The notes below the pieces were generated by a model that was given only the letters and a program-made list of their open reading frames with translations, ran no database searches and was not told the DNA's origin. A program made the position numbers and the translations under genes. A stretch of 64,000 nt of DNA from Bifidobacterium lemurum (GTDB taxonomy: Bacteria; Actinomycetota; Actinomycetes; Actinomycetales; Bifidobacteriaceae). Shown here piece by piece: positions 17,431 through 25,880 of the stretch (the stretch's first letter is position 1; each line of letters starts with the position of its first letter). The stretch is taken from the NCBI RefSeq assembly GCF_014898175.1, contig NZ_CP062948.1, positions 868,001 to 932,000 of the forward strand. Reading direction: 5' to 3'.

Positions 17431-17922
17431 CTACCCCTTAATAAGAGGATTGTGCGCAGTAAGGCTAGGGTCGGTGTCACGGTTCAGCTCTGCCATGCTC
17501 TGCATGAAGGACGCATGACGCTGATTGTCATATGTCTGCAAATCATCGAGACGGACCCTGCGATGCCTACCAACTTTGGTAAAGGGGATTTCCCCCGACT
17601 CAAGTAACTTCACAAAGGTAGGACGACTCATGCCCAGCATATCCGCCGCGTCCTGCGTAGTGAGCATCATATCGCAGGGAGCGACAAACACAGCCTTCCC
17701 CTGGGTCAACGCATTCGCGACCTGCAACAGCGCCTGCGCCAACTCCTTCGTGAGAGGCCTAGCGTCCTCCCCTTCAATCTTCAGAGTGGCGATAGGGAAG
17801 TCTTCCCGTTGAACCATCTCCTCGAATTTATCCAACGTTTCTTTGATATCAAGAACCTGACGCTTGCTGTCAGCTTGCGGATAGTATGTTGCCGAATTAC
17901 CGGATAACACTCGCCCAGACAT
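17431..17922 (-). CDS. Excisionase-family HTH protein, probable antitoxin
   Basis: I place the start at ATG 17922, which has GGAGG five bases upstream; ATG 17934 is in frame but its ribosome site is too close. The 163-residue protein has an N-terminal region with KEELAQALLQ-like helices, then a MerR/excisionase winged helix at about residues 92-140: LTTQDAADMLGMSRPTFVKL, ending in VGRHRRVRLDDL. It precedes and overlaps functionally with the PIN gene. In such pairs the HTH protein neutralises the toxin and represses its own promoter. A role as a phage excisionase is less likely, since no integrase is nearby. Confidence 0.8.
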   Translation of the reverse strand: MSGRVLSGNSATYYPQADSKRQVLDIKETLDKFEEMVQREDFPIATLKIEGEDARPLTKELAQALLQVANALTQGKAVFVAPCDMMLTTQDAADMLGMSRPTFVKLLESGEIPFTKVGRHRRVRLDDLQTYDNQRHASFMQSMAELNRDTDPSLTAHNPLIKG

Positions 17923-18459
17923 CTTTGCCTCCATGCCTCATCTTAATCGCTGCACTGTCCCTATATCCAATAATAACCCACGCACGCTATTATTCGAAAT
18001 ATTCGAAACAATATTCACGACTGCCTCTCGCACGCCCGGGAATCATTGGAATCATCTACGTTAAGGGAGTGGATTTGCCCGCCCACGGATATCGATCTGC
18101 GTTACGAGTAGCGCCGTTCAATCCCACGCCCGCATGTAAGCCTTGAAATTCGACCAAACATACCCAGCATACGCGCATACAGACACTACCTATAACGCAG
18201 ATCGACCTCCGCAATACCCAGAATCCACCACCCGTAATGTAGATAGCCGCGATCAAATACATCCTGAACAAACACAGCGCCACACAATACCGGCCCAGAC
18301 GAAGATTCTTGCCAATCATTGACAATTACGAGAAACCGGCAACTCGATAGCAATCGACGCCCCATCGGAAAGTTGCCCCAATCTCTTGACGGTTTATTTG
18401 ACGAGTAAACCGACGAACAATGCCCAGTTGCTTCAAAACCGCGGAATTCCAACGAAAAT
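17923..18459. other. Non-coding stretch upstream of the toxin/antitoxin operon
   Basis: Short open frames exist on both strands but none has coding character, a ribosome site or a recognisable product. Copy B of the 24-bp repeat lies inside. An imperfect palindrome GGTTTA-N9-TAAACC around 18394-18415 contains a TTTGACGAG core related to the tandem repeat that follows. The antitoxin promoter must be in the left part. Confidence 0.5.
18308..18331. repeat. 24-bp repeat, copy B
   Basis: This copy matches 16719-16742 with two differences. It lies about 390 bases upstream of the antitoxin gene. The sequence beyond the repeat differs from that beyond copy A. Confidence 0.65.
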
Positions 18460-18503
18460 TTATTTGACGGTTATTTGACGGTTATTTGACGGTTATTTGA
18501 CGG
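18460..18503. repeat. Four exact tandem copies of an 11-bp unit
   Basis: TTATTTGACGG is repeated four times without a mismatch from 18460 to 18503. A fifth related copy (TTTATTTGACGAG) is found about 65 bases to the left. Period 11 is close to a helical turn, so a protein binding each unit would line up on one face of the DNA. The array lies beyond the 3' end of the Schlafen-like gene and upstream of the toxin/antitoxin operon. Confidence 0.8.
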
Positions 18504-18718
18504 TCGTGAAATTAGGCATGAAACAGAGACGCTACGCGAACCCTTACGCGATCCGATCAATGTTGCGCCATCATTCATCATCCTGATCGCACAAGTGCCG
18601 CGCGCTCCGATATGTTCCCGTAAGAGCGCCACGTGACTGCCTTGGAATCCGCTTGCGCAAACGGAAAACACAAGCACAAGCGGAAAACAAGCGGAAGAAC
18701 ACAAAGCGTTACTCATGT

Positions 18719-19768
18719 TCAGTCAGATAATGCCTGAACATATGTGGCACCTCGGCCGCTCCCCTGCTTACGAATCATCCCCGAGTCCAACACTTGTCTG
18801 AGCAATACACGCGTTCTTTGCTCCGAGAGTCCAATGGTTTTGGCGATTTGCGAAGTCTTGTAACTATCTCCAGACGAAAGGAGGGCCGCGATACGTTCTG
18901 TCGGCGTTAGAACATTCACAGAGGCAGATGCTTCCCCGGATTTTTCTCCAGACACTGGAGCATCAGCAATGCTGGTGATAGGTAGTATCAACGTAGTTCG
19001 ATCCGGATCGAACTCCTCAATAAGTTTCGGATCAGGAAGGCCCACGGAACGAACACCCTGACACATGGTATCGAAACCGCTTCCTGCTTTCTCACCAATG
19101 CCAAGTAGATTGAACATTTTCATAATGGAGGGATTCCGCACATCAGACAGACCGCCGCGTTCCACCAAATCCAAATCGAGTCGAAGGCCTCCTGGATTAC
19201 GGAACTCTATGCTGGCATTGCCATGACGAACGACAGTGACGCCGATACGTCCGAGATAGTCGGCATGACACAACGTATTGGCCAACGCCTCGCGTACAGC
19301 CTTACGAAGAGGGGTATCGTCAAGACGGGTGATGCCGTCTGGCATGGCGAAGGCTGTCGGCAAACTGTCGACGAGTTTGGCGATCACACGGGCCCAGAAG
19401 CCAAACACATTGCCCGGCCATGTCCCGTCCGATGACATAAGACGGTCATCCCACCGCCGTTCTTGTGGATCGTTAATCAAACGAAAGTCAAGTGCATAAG
19501 CAGCGAACTCGCGAGATATGTACCTCTCATCGCCAAACATGAGCAAGCCGGCCCGAGTCGGATGCGATTCACGGCTCCCACGCAACCGATCAGCCGCACC
19601 GAGCCGCCATAGGAATTCATCATCGAGCAAATCCAACCAAGGATGGTCAGGCCGTCGGGCTCTCAGCATCGTTCGATAAGCGTTCAATGTCGGCACGTCT
19701 ATAGCTGACAATCCCAATTCCTCAACCACAGTCGCGTCAATCGGCTCACTGTCTTGATCACGCAGCAT
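18719..19768 (-). CDS. Schlafen/RecG-like ATP-binding protein lacking the AlbA domain
   Basis: A 349-residue protein matching the C-terminal part of the AlbA_2 plus HATPase_c_4 family often labelled ATP-dependent helicase RecG-like: FGDERYISREFAAYALDF, DDTPLRKAVREALANTLCHADY (N-box type motif), NPGGLR, RNPSIMKMFNLLGIGEKAGSG. A C-terminal winged helix (TPTERIAALLSSGDSYKTSQIAKTIG) ends it. Full-length relatives begin with about 150-200 residues of Schlafen AlbA_2 domain, absent here: an in-frame TAA lies five codons before the ATG. AGAGGAAG upstream could still drive translation. It is either a shortened regulator or the remnant of a larger gene. Confidence 0.7.
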   Translation of the reverse strand: MLRDQDSEPIDATVVEELGLSAIDVPTLNAYRTMLRARRPDHPWLDLLDDEFLWRLGAADRLRGSRESHPTRAGLLMFGDERYISREFAAYALDFRLINDPQERRWDDRLMSSDGTWPGNVFGFWARVIAKLVDSLPTAFAMPDGITRLDDTPLRKAVREALANTLCHADYLGRIGVTVVRHGNASIEFRNPGGLRLDLDLVERGGLSDVRNPSIMKMFNLLGIGEKAGSGFDTMCQGVRSVGLPDPKLIEEFDPDRTTLILPITSIADAPVSGEKSGEASASVNVLTPTERIAALLSSGDSYKTSQIAKTIGLSEQRTRVLLRQVLDSGMIRKQGSGRGATYVQALSD

Positions 19769-20080
19769 CGCGCGAACTTCCTCTTATCGGTCGCATACGT
19801 CCGATTCGCGTCCGATACACGACCATCATTGTTGATGCACTCACCCATGTGTTATGGACGTTGCCGTTCGCCTGTGGCGAGTTTGGTGTGTCGGGGTGCC
19901 GAGACAGGCTTTGCTAAAACCTTTGATCCGCGAGTTTGGTGTGGGGAAATAGTCCCTTCGAACGAATCCGACACACCAAACTCACCATCGGTGTGAAATC
20001 AGGCGTTATCAGACACGCATTGGGACCATAACCGGCACGGCAGCGGACTGCAAAGGCGCGGCGGGGATGGTCGGAGAAAA
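19769..20080. other. Intergenic region with nested inverted repeats
   Basis: About 310 bases without a credible gene between the Schlafen-like gene and the terminator of the tRNA. It contains the repeat set annotated at 19879-19983 and nothing else I recognise. Confidence 0.5.
19879..19983. repeat. Two direct copies and one inverted copy of a GAGTTTGGTGTG element
   Basis: GAGTTTGGTGTGTCGG at 19879-19894 is perfectly complementary to CCGACACACCAAACTC at 19968-19983 (16 pairs). A second direct copy, GAGTTTGGTGTG at 19932-19943, can pair with the same right arm (12 pairs). The two hairpins are mutually exclusive, since they share one arm. The element lies in the leader side of the Schlafen-like gene. 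Confidence 0.75.
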
Positions 20081-20087
20081 AGAAAAA

Positions 20088-20113
20088 CCCTCCGGAGGTG
20101 GAATTCCGGAGGG
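20088..20113 (-). terminator. Rho-independent terminator of the tRNA-Ala gene
   Basis: CCCTCCGGA at 20088-20096 and TCCGGAGGG at 20105-20113 form a nine-pair stem. Read on the - strand the stem is followed by TTTTTCTTTTTC, a strong T-run. It lies eight bases downstream of the tRNA. Confidence 0.9.
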
Positions 20114-20120
20114 TCCTTCG

Positions 20121-20193
20121 TGGAGCTGATGGTAATCGAAACCACGACCTCTTCGATGCGAACGAAGCGCTCTACCAACTGAGCTACAGCCCC
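20121..20193 (-). tRNA. tRNA-Ala, anticodon CGC
   Basis: The - strand sequence begins GGGGCTGTAGCTCAGTTGG (acceptor and D arm). The anticodon stem is CTTCG/CGAAG around the loop TTCGCAT (anticodon CGC, reading GCG). GGTTTCGATTACC is the T arm and CAGCTCC with discriminator A closes it. The acceptor pairs GGGGCTG with CAGCTCC, one G-T wobble. CCA is not encoded (CGA follows). Length is 73 bases. Confidence 0.95.
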
Positions 20194-20330
20194 TTGGGTT
20201 GTTGCTTTGCACCGCAAGGCAACTCACGTTACTTTAATACGACCTCTGCCCAAACGCAATTCGCATGTCGCGCAATCGTGTCTCGCTCCTCGGCCCGCCA
20301 TCTCCCGCGCCTCTCATAACAGCCATCAGA

Positions 20331-20342
20331 CCCCCCCCCCCC
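20331..20342 (+). repeat. Run of twelve C upstream of the apbE remnant
   Basis: Twelve consecutive C bases. A possible -10 box TATAGA lies at 20356-20361 and the apbE-like frame begins at 20388, so the run would fall near the -35 position of that promoter. Runs this long are prone to slippage. Confidence 0.8.
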
Positions 20343-20387
20343 ACGCGTCAACCACTATAGAATCAATGCCCCGCTTTACCAGCGCGT

Positions 20388-21213
20388 ATGCTCTATGTGG
20401 CACCATTTCCGTATGCGTTGGACACGGGCATCATCGTGACGACCAGCCAGTCTGTTGACGATACCGCCCAACAGGAGCTGCGGCGATTCATCGAATCGTA
20501 TGAGGTAATCCTCTCCTGCTTCCGCAGAGATTCGATGATCGGACATATGCGGCATACCGCACATGACGGCTTGTTCCACTTCCGGATTAGCTCACCGGGC
20601 TTTTCTCGATATGACCGATTGTCTGTTCGAGGTCACATCCGGCGCGGTCGACCCCTGTGCCGGCGCTGCACTGGTCAGTTTGGGCCACGATGTCCCCCAT
20701 TCGAACATCGAGACAATTCCCGGAGCAATCGCGACAGTCCTTCGGCGGACACCATCTCCTGCGAGTCTCCCACATATTCCACCAAACACGACGACAACAC
20801 CGCATGACTGCACGGCCCGCATATCACACGGCGCATTCTGCGCCAGCGCTCCGAGCCGACGCCAGTGGACCGCGGCGAACGGACAGCAGACGCATCATCC
20901 CATCAACACGCTTGACGGCCAATCAGTCGACGAAATCGCCGCAACATGGGCCTGCATCGCCTCCGCCGATGAGGTATCCCGGATCCCGATGTATCTTCCG
21001 CCCTCGAAGAATCATTCCCGCCGCCATCGCCGACGAATTGACCACCGCGCTGTTCACCACACCGCCCGCTTCGCTGCGCCGCTCTTTCAACTTTGCATGC
21101 GTGCTGCTTTACTCCGACAGCACCGCAGCCGTCTCGGCGGCGACCTCGGTCCGTTCTTCACACACATCATCCGATTCGCAATCGAACGGCACACGCCCGG
21201 TCTTCACCAATAG
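20388..21213 (+). pseudogene. Decayed FAD:protein FMN transferase (ApbE family)
   Basis: Pieces of an ApbE protein can be read in all three + frames in order. Frame one from 20388 has PFPYALDTGIIVTTS, ESYEVILSCFRRDSM. The second from about 20563 has DMTDCLFEVTSGAVDPCAGA, VSLGHD, and the signature THHPINTLDGQSVDEIAATW. A third frame around 21000-21200 continues with ADELTTALFTTPP. ApbE normally attaches FMN to extracytoplasmic redox proteins. At least two frameshifts are needed, and the GTN-type FMN-handling segment is missing, so the gene is broken. The limits are approximate. The call rests on motif order by eye, not an alignment. Confidence 0.6.
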
Positions 21214-21444
21214 GTGTGCACGCCGCGAGCGTCACCGTCAGAATCAGCCCGGCTATGCAGGCTATGATGCACATGACTCAATCCGGAATGTGACGCAGCA
21301 TGACGAGTCGGGCCCCTTCACGCGCCCAGCGGTCAGAACAGCCCTCTTGGCAGTCGCTTTACCACTGACACGCTACTGCCCGCTGGGCGTAACCGCCAAG
21401 CGCATTGGTAGCGAGGTACCGGCATCATGCGAAAACAATGCCCA
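21214..21444. other. Non-coding stretch between apbE remnant and operon terminator
   Basis: Only overlapping open frames of no coding character. It may hold the decayed end of the apbE gene or of a following redox gene, but I recognise no motif. Confidence 0.4.
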
Positions 21445-21486
21445 TCCCACTGCTTGTTGCCTAACATTGGCCAATAAGCAGTGGGA
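21445..21486 (-). terminator. Hairpin ending the leftward Liv/URO-D operon
   Basis: TCCCACTGCTT at 21445-21455 and AAGCAGTGGGA at 21476-21486 form an 11-pair stem; the inner part can pair further (TTGCC with GGCCAA). On the - strand it is followed by ATGGGCATTGTTTTCG with a short T-run. It lies 29 bases past the SDR stop. Confidence 0.6.
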
Positions 21487-21514
21487 GGGAACATATACGG
21501 CATCCCCAATAGCA

Positions 21515-22222
21515 TCACACATTGAATTTTGGAGAGACTTCCACCCTGGGTCGAAGATCCATATTGCTGATATGCACATCATCCGTGGCCTCGACCACAA
21601 ATTGGATAGCTCTGGCCACAGTAACCGGATCGATGTAATGTTCCGGTTCGAACGCCAGGCCCATCTCGGAATTGATAGTGCGCAGCATGCCTGTATTGAT
21701 CTGCCCTGGATAGATGGCGCTCACGCGGATACCGTTCGGCGACTCTTCCATGCGAAGCGTGTTCGCATAGCCGCGAAGCGCATGCTTGGATGCGGCATAC
21801 ACCGCATGCAAGGGCACGCCCCGTTCCCCCGCGCCGGAGTTAATGAACACTACCGTGCCCTTCGCCTTACGTAGGTTGTCAATCAAAGCCGATGTGAGCA
21901 TGGCTGGACCGATAACATTGGTGGACAGCATCACCTCCCACATTGTTTCATCAGAGTCGACAGCCGGAGCCGTGTGCGATACCGCCGCAGCGTGAATCAA
22001 CGCATCCACAGGACGTCCGGCTACGATATCCGCCAGCTCCTTGATCGAAGACCGGTTCCGCACATCGCAGTTGACGGCAGTCACTCCAAGATCTTCCAAT
22101 GCCTGCAAATCCTGGTGATTTCGCGCTGTGGCAATGACCTCCCAATCATTCTTAAGCAATCGTGCCGTGGCACGTCCCACTCCGCCACCGGCACCCGTAA
22201 CAACTGCAAGTCTGCCTTCCAT
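21515..22222 (-). CDS. Short-chain dehydrogenase/reductase
   Basis: A 235-residue classical SDR with VVTGAGGGVGRATA (T-G-x3-G-x-G) at the N-terminus, a CDVRN segment, the HAAAVSH equivalent of NNAG, catalytic serine in FINSGAG, and the YAASK motif. It reduces or oxidises a small carbonyl or hydroxyl compound with NAD(P). It is the last gene of the leftward operon, 52 bases after the fused ATPase gene. It may act on the keto product of the C-S lyase step encoded upstream; that is inference from context. Confidence 0.85.
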   Translation of the reverse strand: MEGRLAVVTGAGGGVGRATARLLKNDWEVIATARNHQDLQALEDLGVTAVNCDVRNRSSIKELADIVAGRPVDALIHAAAVSHTAPAVDSDETMWEVMLSTNVIGPAMLTSALIDNLRKAKGTVVFINSGAGERGVPLHAVYAASKHALRGYANTLRMEESPNGIRVSAIYPGQINTGMLRTINSEMGLAFEPEHYIDPVTVARAIQFVVEATDDVHISNMDLRPRVEVSPKFNV

Positions 22223-22274
22223 ACCATCCTCCTCATTCGTGTCGCTTTCATATCTCGCTTGTCTTGGGCGAATC

Positions 22275-23966
22275 TCATCGAGCTTTGCCTAAATAAGCCT
22301 CCTGAACTCCGGAATCGGACGATAGCTTTTTCGCGGAGCCCTCAAGCACGATTTCACCATTCAGCAGCACAAACCCGTAATCCGCAATGGTCAACGCAAG
22401 ATCAGCCTGTTGCTCAATCAGCAATACGGAAATTCGCAACTCATCGCGCAACGATGAAATCGCGCCAAGCACCTCATCCACCAATTTGGGAGACAATCCC
22501 ATAGTTGGCTCATCCATACAAATCAACTTGGGCTTACTCATCAGGGCACGGCCGAATGCCAGCATTTGCTGTTCGCCGCCAGACAGAGTGCCGGCCATCT
22601 GGTTGCGCCGCTCCTTCAAACGCGGAAAACGGTCGAAGATATCAACCATGTCCTCATCGACCGCCTTGCCACGCTTGCGGATATATGCGCCGGATAGCAG
22701 GTTCTCCGTAACCGTCATTTCCGGAAAGATGCGTCGGGCCTCCGGCACGGAAGCAATCCCCCTTCGCACGCGGTTCTCAGTGCTGACTCCCTGAAGGTCC
22801 TTTCCCTGATAAATGATTTTGCCATCCTTGGGATTCAACAGACCCATGATGGTACGCATGGTGGTGGATTTGCCCACGGCATTACCGCCAAGCAGTGAGA
22901 CAATCTGCCCCTCACGCACATTCAGAGACACGTCACGCAACGCCTGCACAGAACCATAAAACACATCGGCATGCTGTATATCCAGAATATACGGAGCATC
23001 CGCGGAGATCGGCATTTTGTGAGCCGATGAATCCTCGGGTTCTTCAACGCGAGCGACTTCCCCTCCTTCAAGCGTTTGGTCGCTCTTGTCACCGCCTAAA
23101 TAAGCGTTGATGACTCTGGGATCATTACGCACCACGGATGGGATGCCCTCGGAAATGATGCGCCCGTTGTCCATCACAATGATCCAGTCGGAAAGCGTCA
23201 TTACAAAATCCATCTTGTGCTCCACCAACAGCATGGTGTTGCCCTCAGCCTTCAGCTTCAGCAACAGCTCCATGACCTCAGCGGTCTCCGTTTGATTCAT
23301 GCCAGCAGTGGGTTCGTCAAGACACAGCAGATGCGGTTCGGAGATCATCGCGCGACCGATTTCCGTTCGACGTTTGTTCGCATACGACAGCGAATACGTC
23401 ATGCGTCCACGCACATCAGCCAGATGATCGCCGAATGACTTCGCCTGGGCATCCACTTGTTCCTTGACGGATTGCATTTCGGCACGGGTCTTGGGCCCAG
23501 GCACAAGGTTCAATCCCAATTCGCCAATCAAATTGGCCCATTTGACCAGCGGATAGTCCTGCAACCCTCTCAGCGGGCGACCGGCCGCCATTGTCTTATG
23601 CAGTCCCATTTCCAAATTGTCGTCCACCGTCATGGAACCGAATACACGACCATTCTGAAATGTTCTGGCAATGCCCGCATCGGAAATCTCCCGCTGTTTC
23701 ATATGTTCCAGATGCTTGCCCTCGAAAACGATCTGTCCCGAATCCGGATTGAACAGTCCAGAAATCATGTTGATGGTAGTGGATTTTCCCGAACCATTGG
23801 GACCGATGATGGCCACGACCTCTCCTTTGTGGATGGTGAACGAGGTGTTGCTCACCGCGTGTACGCCAGAAAAGGACTTGTCGAGGTTCTTGACTTCCAG
23901 AACCACCGGACGATCGTCGCCGTGTGCCAAAGACTGTTCCATGGATGTTGTTGTCTCGATGGTCAT
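22275..23966 (-). CDS. Fused LivG-LivF type ABC transporter ATPase
   Basis: A 563-residue protein with two complete ABC domains. The first has Walker A GPNGSGKST at 55-63, signature-like LSYANKRRTEIGRAM and LLCLDEPTAGM (LivG type). The second has GGNAVGKST, LSGGEQQMLAFGRAL and LICMDEPTMGLSP (LivF type). In most bacteria the two are separate genes. The Walker A of the second domain is GGNAVGKS, with N-A in place of N-G. The ATG is two bases after the permease stop and is preceded by AAGGAG. It energises the import system whose binding protein and permease are encoded just upstream. Confidence 0.92.
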   Translation of the reverse strand: MTIETTTSMEQSLAHGDDRPVVLEVKNLDKSFSGVHAVSNTSFTIHKGEVVAIIGPNGSGKSTTINMISGLFNPDSGQIVFEGKHLEHMKQREISDAGIARTFQNGRVFGSMTVDDNLEMGLHKTMAAGRPLRGLQDYPLVKWANLIGELGLNLVPGPKTRAEMQSVKEQVDAQAKSFGDHLADVRGRMTYSLSYANKRRTEIGRAMISEPHLLCLDEPTAGMNQTETAEVMELLLKLKAEGNTMLLVEHKMDFVMTLSDWIIVMDNGRIISEGIPSVVRNDPRVINAYLGGDKSDQTLEGGEVARVEEPEDSSAHKMPISADAPYILDIQHADVFYGSVQALRDVSLNVREGQIVSLLGGNAVGKSTTMRTIMGLLNPKDGKIIYQGKDLQGVSTENRVRRGIASVPEARRIFPEMTVTENLLSGAYIRKRGKAVDEDMVDIFDRFPRLKERRNQMAGTLSGGEQQMLAFGRALMSKPKLICMDEPTMGLSPKLVDEVLGAISSLRDELRISVLLIEQQADLALTIADYGFVLLNGEIVLEGSAKKLSSDSGVQEAYLGKAR

Positions 23967-23968
23967 GA

Positions 23969-25780
23969 CTACTCCTTCTTAGCAAACAGGCCCTGCGGGC
24001 GGAAAATGATGATGAGGATCAACAGTAAGCCGTAAACGATGATTCGGCCGGATGACATGAAACGCAGCAGTTCCGGGGCTCCTACAAGCACAATCGATCC
24101 GATGATGGCACCCATTGGAGAGCTCAGTCCACCAAGTACCGCAATAGTGAGCACCAACGATGACATCGAGAAGGGGAACATTGACGGATCGATATAGGTG
24201 TACTGGTGAGCCATCAACGCGCCTGCGATGCCTGCGAAGAATGCCGCGATGGCATAGGCCAAGGCCTTATAGGCGGAGGCGCGAACGCCAATGGACTCCG
24301 CAGCCACAGGATCGTTGCCAATGGATTCGATGGTCTTACCCAAATGAGAGTTTCGAATACGCGTAATGATCATCAGTTCGATCAGCAGGAACGCCAATAC
24401 CATCACGTATTGGAACTGCGGGGTGAACAGCGTGAAACCGAAGATCTTCGGGAAAGGAATGCCCGTGATGCCCAGCGAACCCTTGGTGATCGGCTCAGCG
24501 ATACGGATGAGGGCAACGGTGACCGCGCCCACGCCGATGGTGCCGATTGCGATGTAATGGCCGGAAAGCTTCCATATCGGGAAGGTGATGATTCCCGATA
24601 TAATCGCAGCAACCAGACCGCCGCACACGACACCAAGTAAAAACGGCACATGGAACTGCCCCACCAGAATCGCCGAAGTGTATGCGCCCAAGGCGATAGG
24701 ACCGGCCTGTCCCAAGGCAACCTGGCCTGCGGAGCCCGAAACCAAGGTCAGTCCCATGGCAGCCATGGCATAGATCATGATCTGGATGCCAACCGAAGAG
24801 AAATAATCCGAGGAAAGAAACGACGCCGCTACCGCCGCAACGATCAGTATCGGCGCAAGCCACTTGGGAACACGGTACGGTCGCGCACCGCCGGAGAATG
24901 AACCCGCCATCGGTTCATGCAGCACCTGCTTGCCGCCGAACAAACCGTTCGGGCAAATAATCAGGATGATCAGCAACGCGCCGTAGGTAATCAAATCATG
25001 AGCGCCATCACCAAAGATGAACACGCCGACCGACTCGACGATACCAAGTGCGAATCCGCCGACCACAGCGCCCGGCATCGAGCCAAGCCCGCCAATGGTA
25101 GCCGCAATAAACGCCGTCATACCGACCGAGGAACCGGTGTTCGGGCTGACATTCGAATTGAACATGCCCACGAACACGCCTGCCACACCGGCAAGGGACG
25201 AAGCAATCACAAACGACATGTTCTGAATTCGTTTAACCGGAATGCCCATCTGCCGAGCCGCTTCCGTGTCCTGCGAAGTGGCGCGGATCGCCTGTCCCAT
25301 CTTGCCGTGCTTGAGAAAGAACCACATGCCCACCATGATGATGACGGTCAGGATGAGCATAACGATGTCCGATGTGCCGAACCGCACACCAAGCAGCTCG
25401 ATGTTATGCGAAGGCAGCAGCTCGGGAAATGTTCGAGTCGGGGTATCGAAAATCATCTGTGAAACATTGTCGAGAATCATGCCCACGCCGATGGTCGCCA
25501 GCAAAGCGGCCACAGTAGGCCTTCCCGTCAACGGGGAAACCACCAGCACGTTAAGCAACAGCCCCAGCAAACCGGTGATGGCCATAACCAAGATGAGCGT
25601 AGGAACAATCGGCAGTCCGAGTACCGATCCCAGCCACCAGCCGCTCATCATGCCGATGCCGAAAATTGATGCATGAGCAAAATTGGCAACATTACTCACG
25701 CCGAAAATAAGTGACATGCCCAAGGCAACGATGGCATATGCGTTGCCATGCATGAATCCGGTAATCAAAGTATCTATCAC
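23969..25780 (-). CDS. Fused LivH-LivM type ABC transporter permease
   Basis: A 603-residue membrane protein. The first half (about residues 1-290) is a LivH-type permease (MIDTLITGFMHGNAYAIVALG, AFIAATIGGLGSMPGA). The second half (about 310-603) is a LivM-type permease (GLTLVSGSAGQVALGQAG, GIAGALMAHQYTYIDPSMF). Both halves carry the family's conserved loops. The fusion parallels the fused ATPase, so the whole importer is three polypeptides rather than five. The start is GTG 25780 with GGAGGGAAG upstream. Substrate is likely an amino acid or related zwitterion; the Liv family is broad. Confidence 0.92.
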   Translation of the reverse strand: MIDTLITGFMHGNAYAIVALGMSLIFGVSNVANFAHASIFGIGMMSGWWLGSVLGLPIVPTLILVMAITGLLGLLLNVLVVSPLTGRPTVAALLATIGVGMILDNVSQMIFDTPTRTFPELLPSHNIELLGVRFGTSDIVMLILTVIIMVGMWFFLKHGKMGQAIRATSQDTEAARQMGIPVKRIQNMSFVIASSLAGVAGVFVGMFNSNVSPNTGSSVGMTAFIAATIGGLGSMPGAVVGGFALGIVESVGVFIFGDGAHDLITYGALLIILIICPNGLFGGKQVLHEPMAGSFSGGARPYRVPKWLAPILIVAAVAASFLSSDYFSSVGIQIMIYAMAAMGLTLVSGSAGQVALGQAGPIALGAYTSAILVGQFHVPFLLGVVCGGLVAAIISGIITFPIWKLSGHYIAIGTIGVGAVTVALIRIAEPITKGSLGITGIPFPKIFGFTLFTPQFQYVMVLAFLLIELMIITRIRNSHLGKTIESIGNDPVAAESIGVRASAYKALAYAIAAFFAGIAGALMAHQYTYIDPSMFPFSMSSLVLTIAVLGGLSSPMGAIIGSIVLVGAPELLRFMSSGRIIVYGLLLILIIIFRPQGLFAKKE

Positions 25781-25880
25781 TGCTGCTTCCCTCCTTGTCG
25801 GCTTGCCGACCAGTACGAACCGCTTGCTGCAACCGCCTGACGAAGACGGATTCCCGGCTCCGCCAAGCAGATTGCATGAA

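Noticed and set aside
17431..17922. Phage excisionase
   Set aside because: No integrase or phage gene nearby; coupled to a PIN gene, so antitoxin is better.
18056..18325. 89-codon - strand frame with hydrophobic stretch
   Set aside because: No ribosome site, odd composition, overlaps one of the 24-bp repeats; not enough to call a gene.
20657..21874. 405-codon + strand frame
   Set aside because: Its right part is antisense to the SDR gene; the left part only carries one segment of the apbE remnant.
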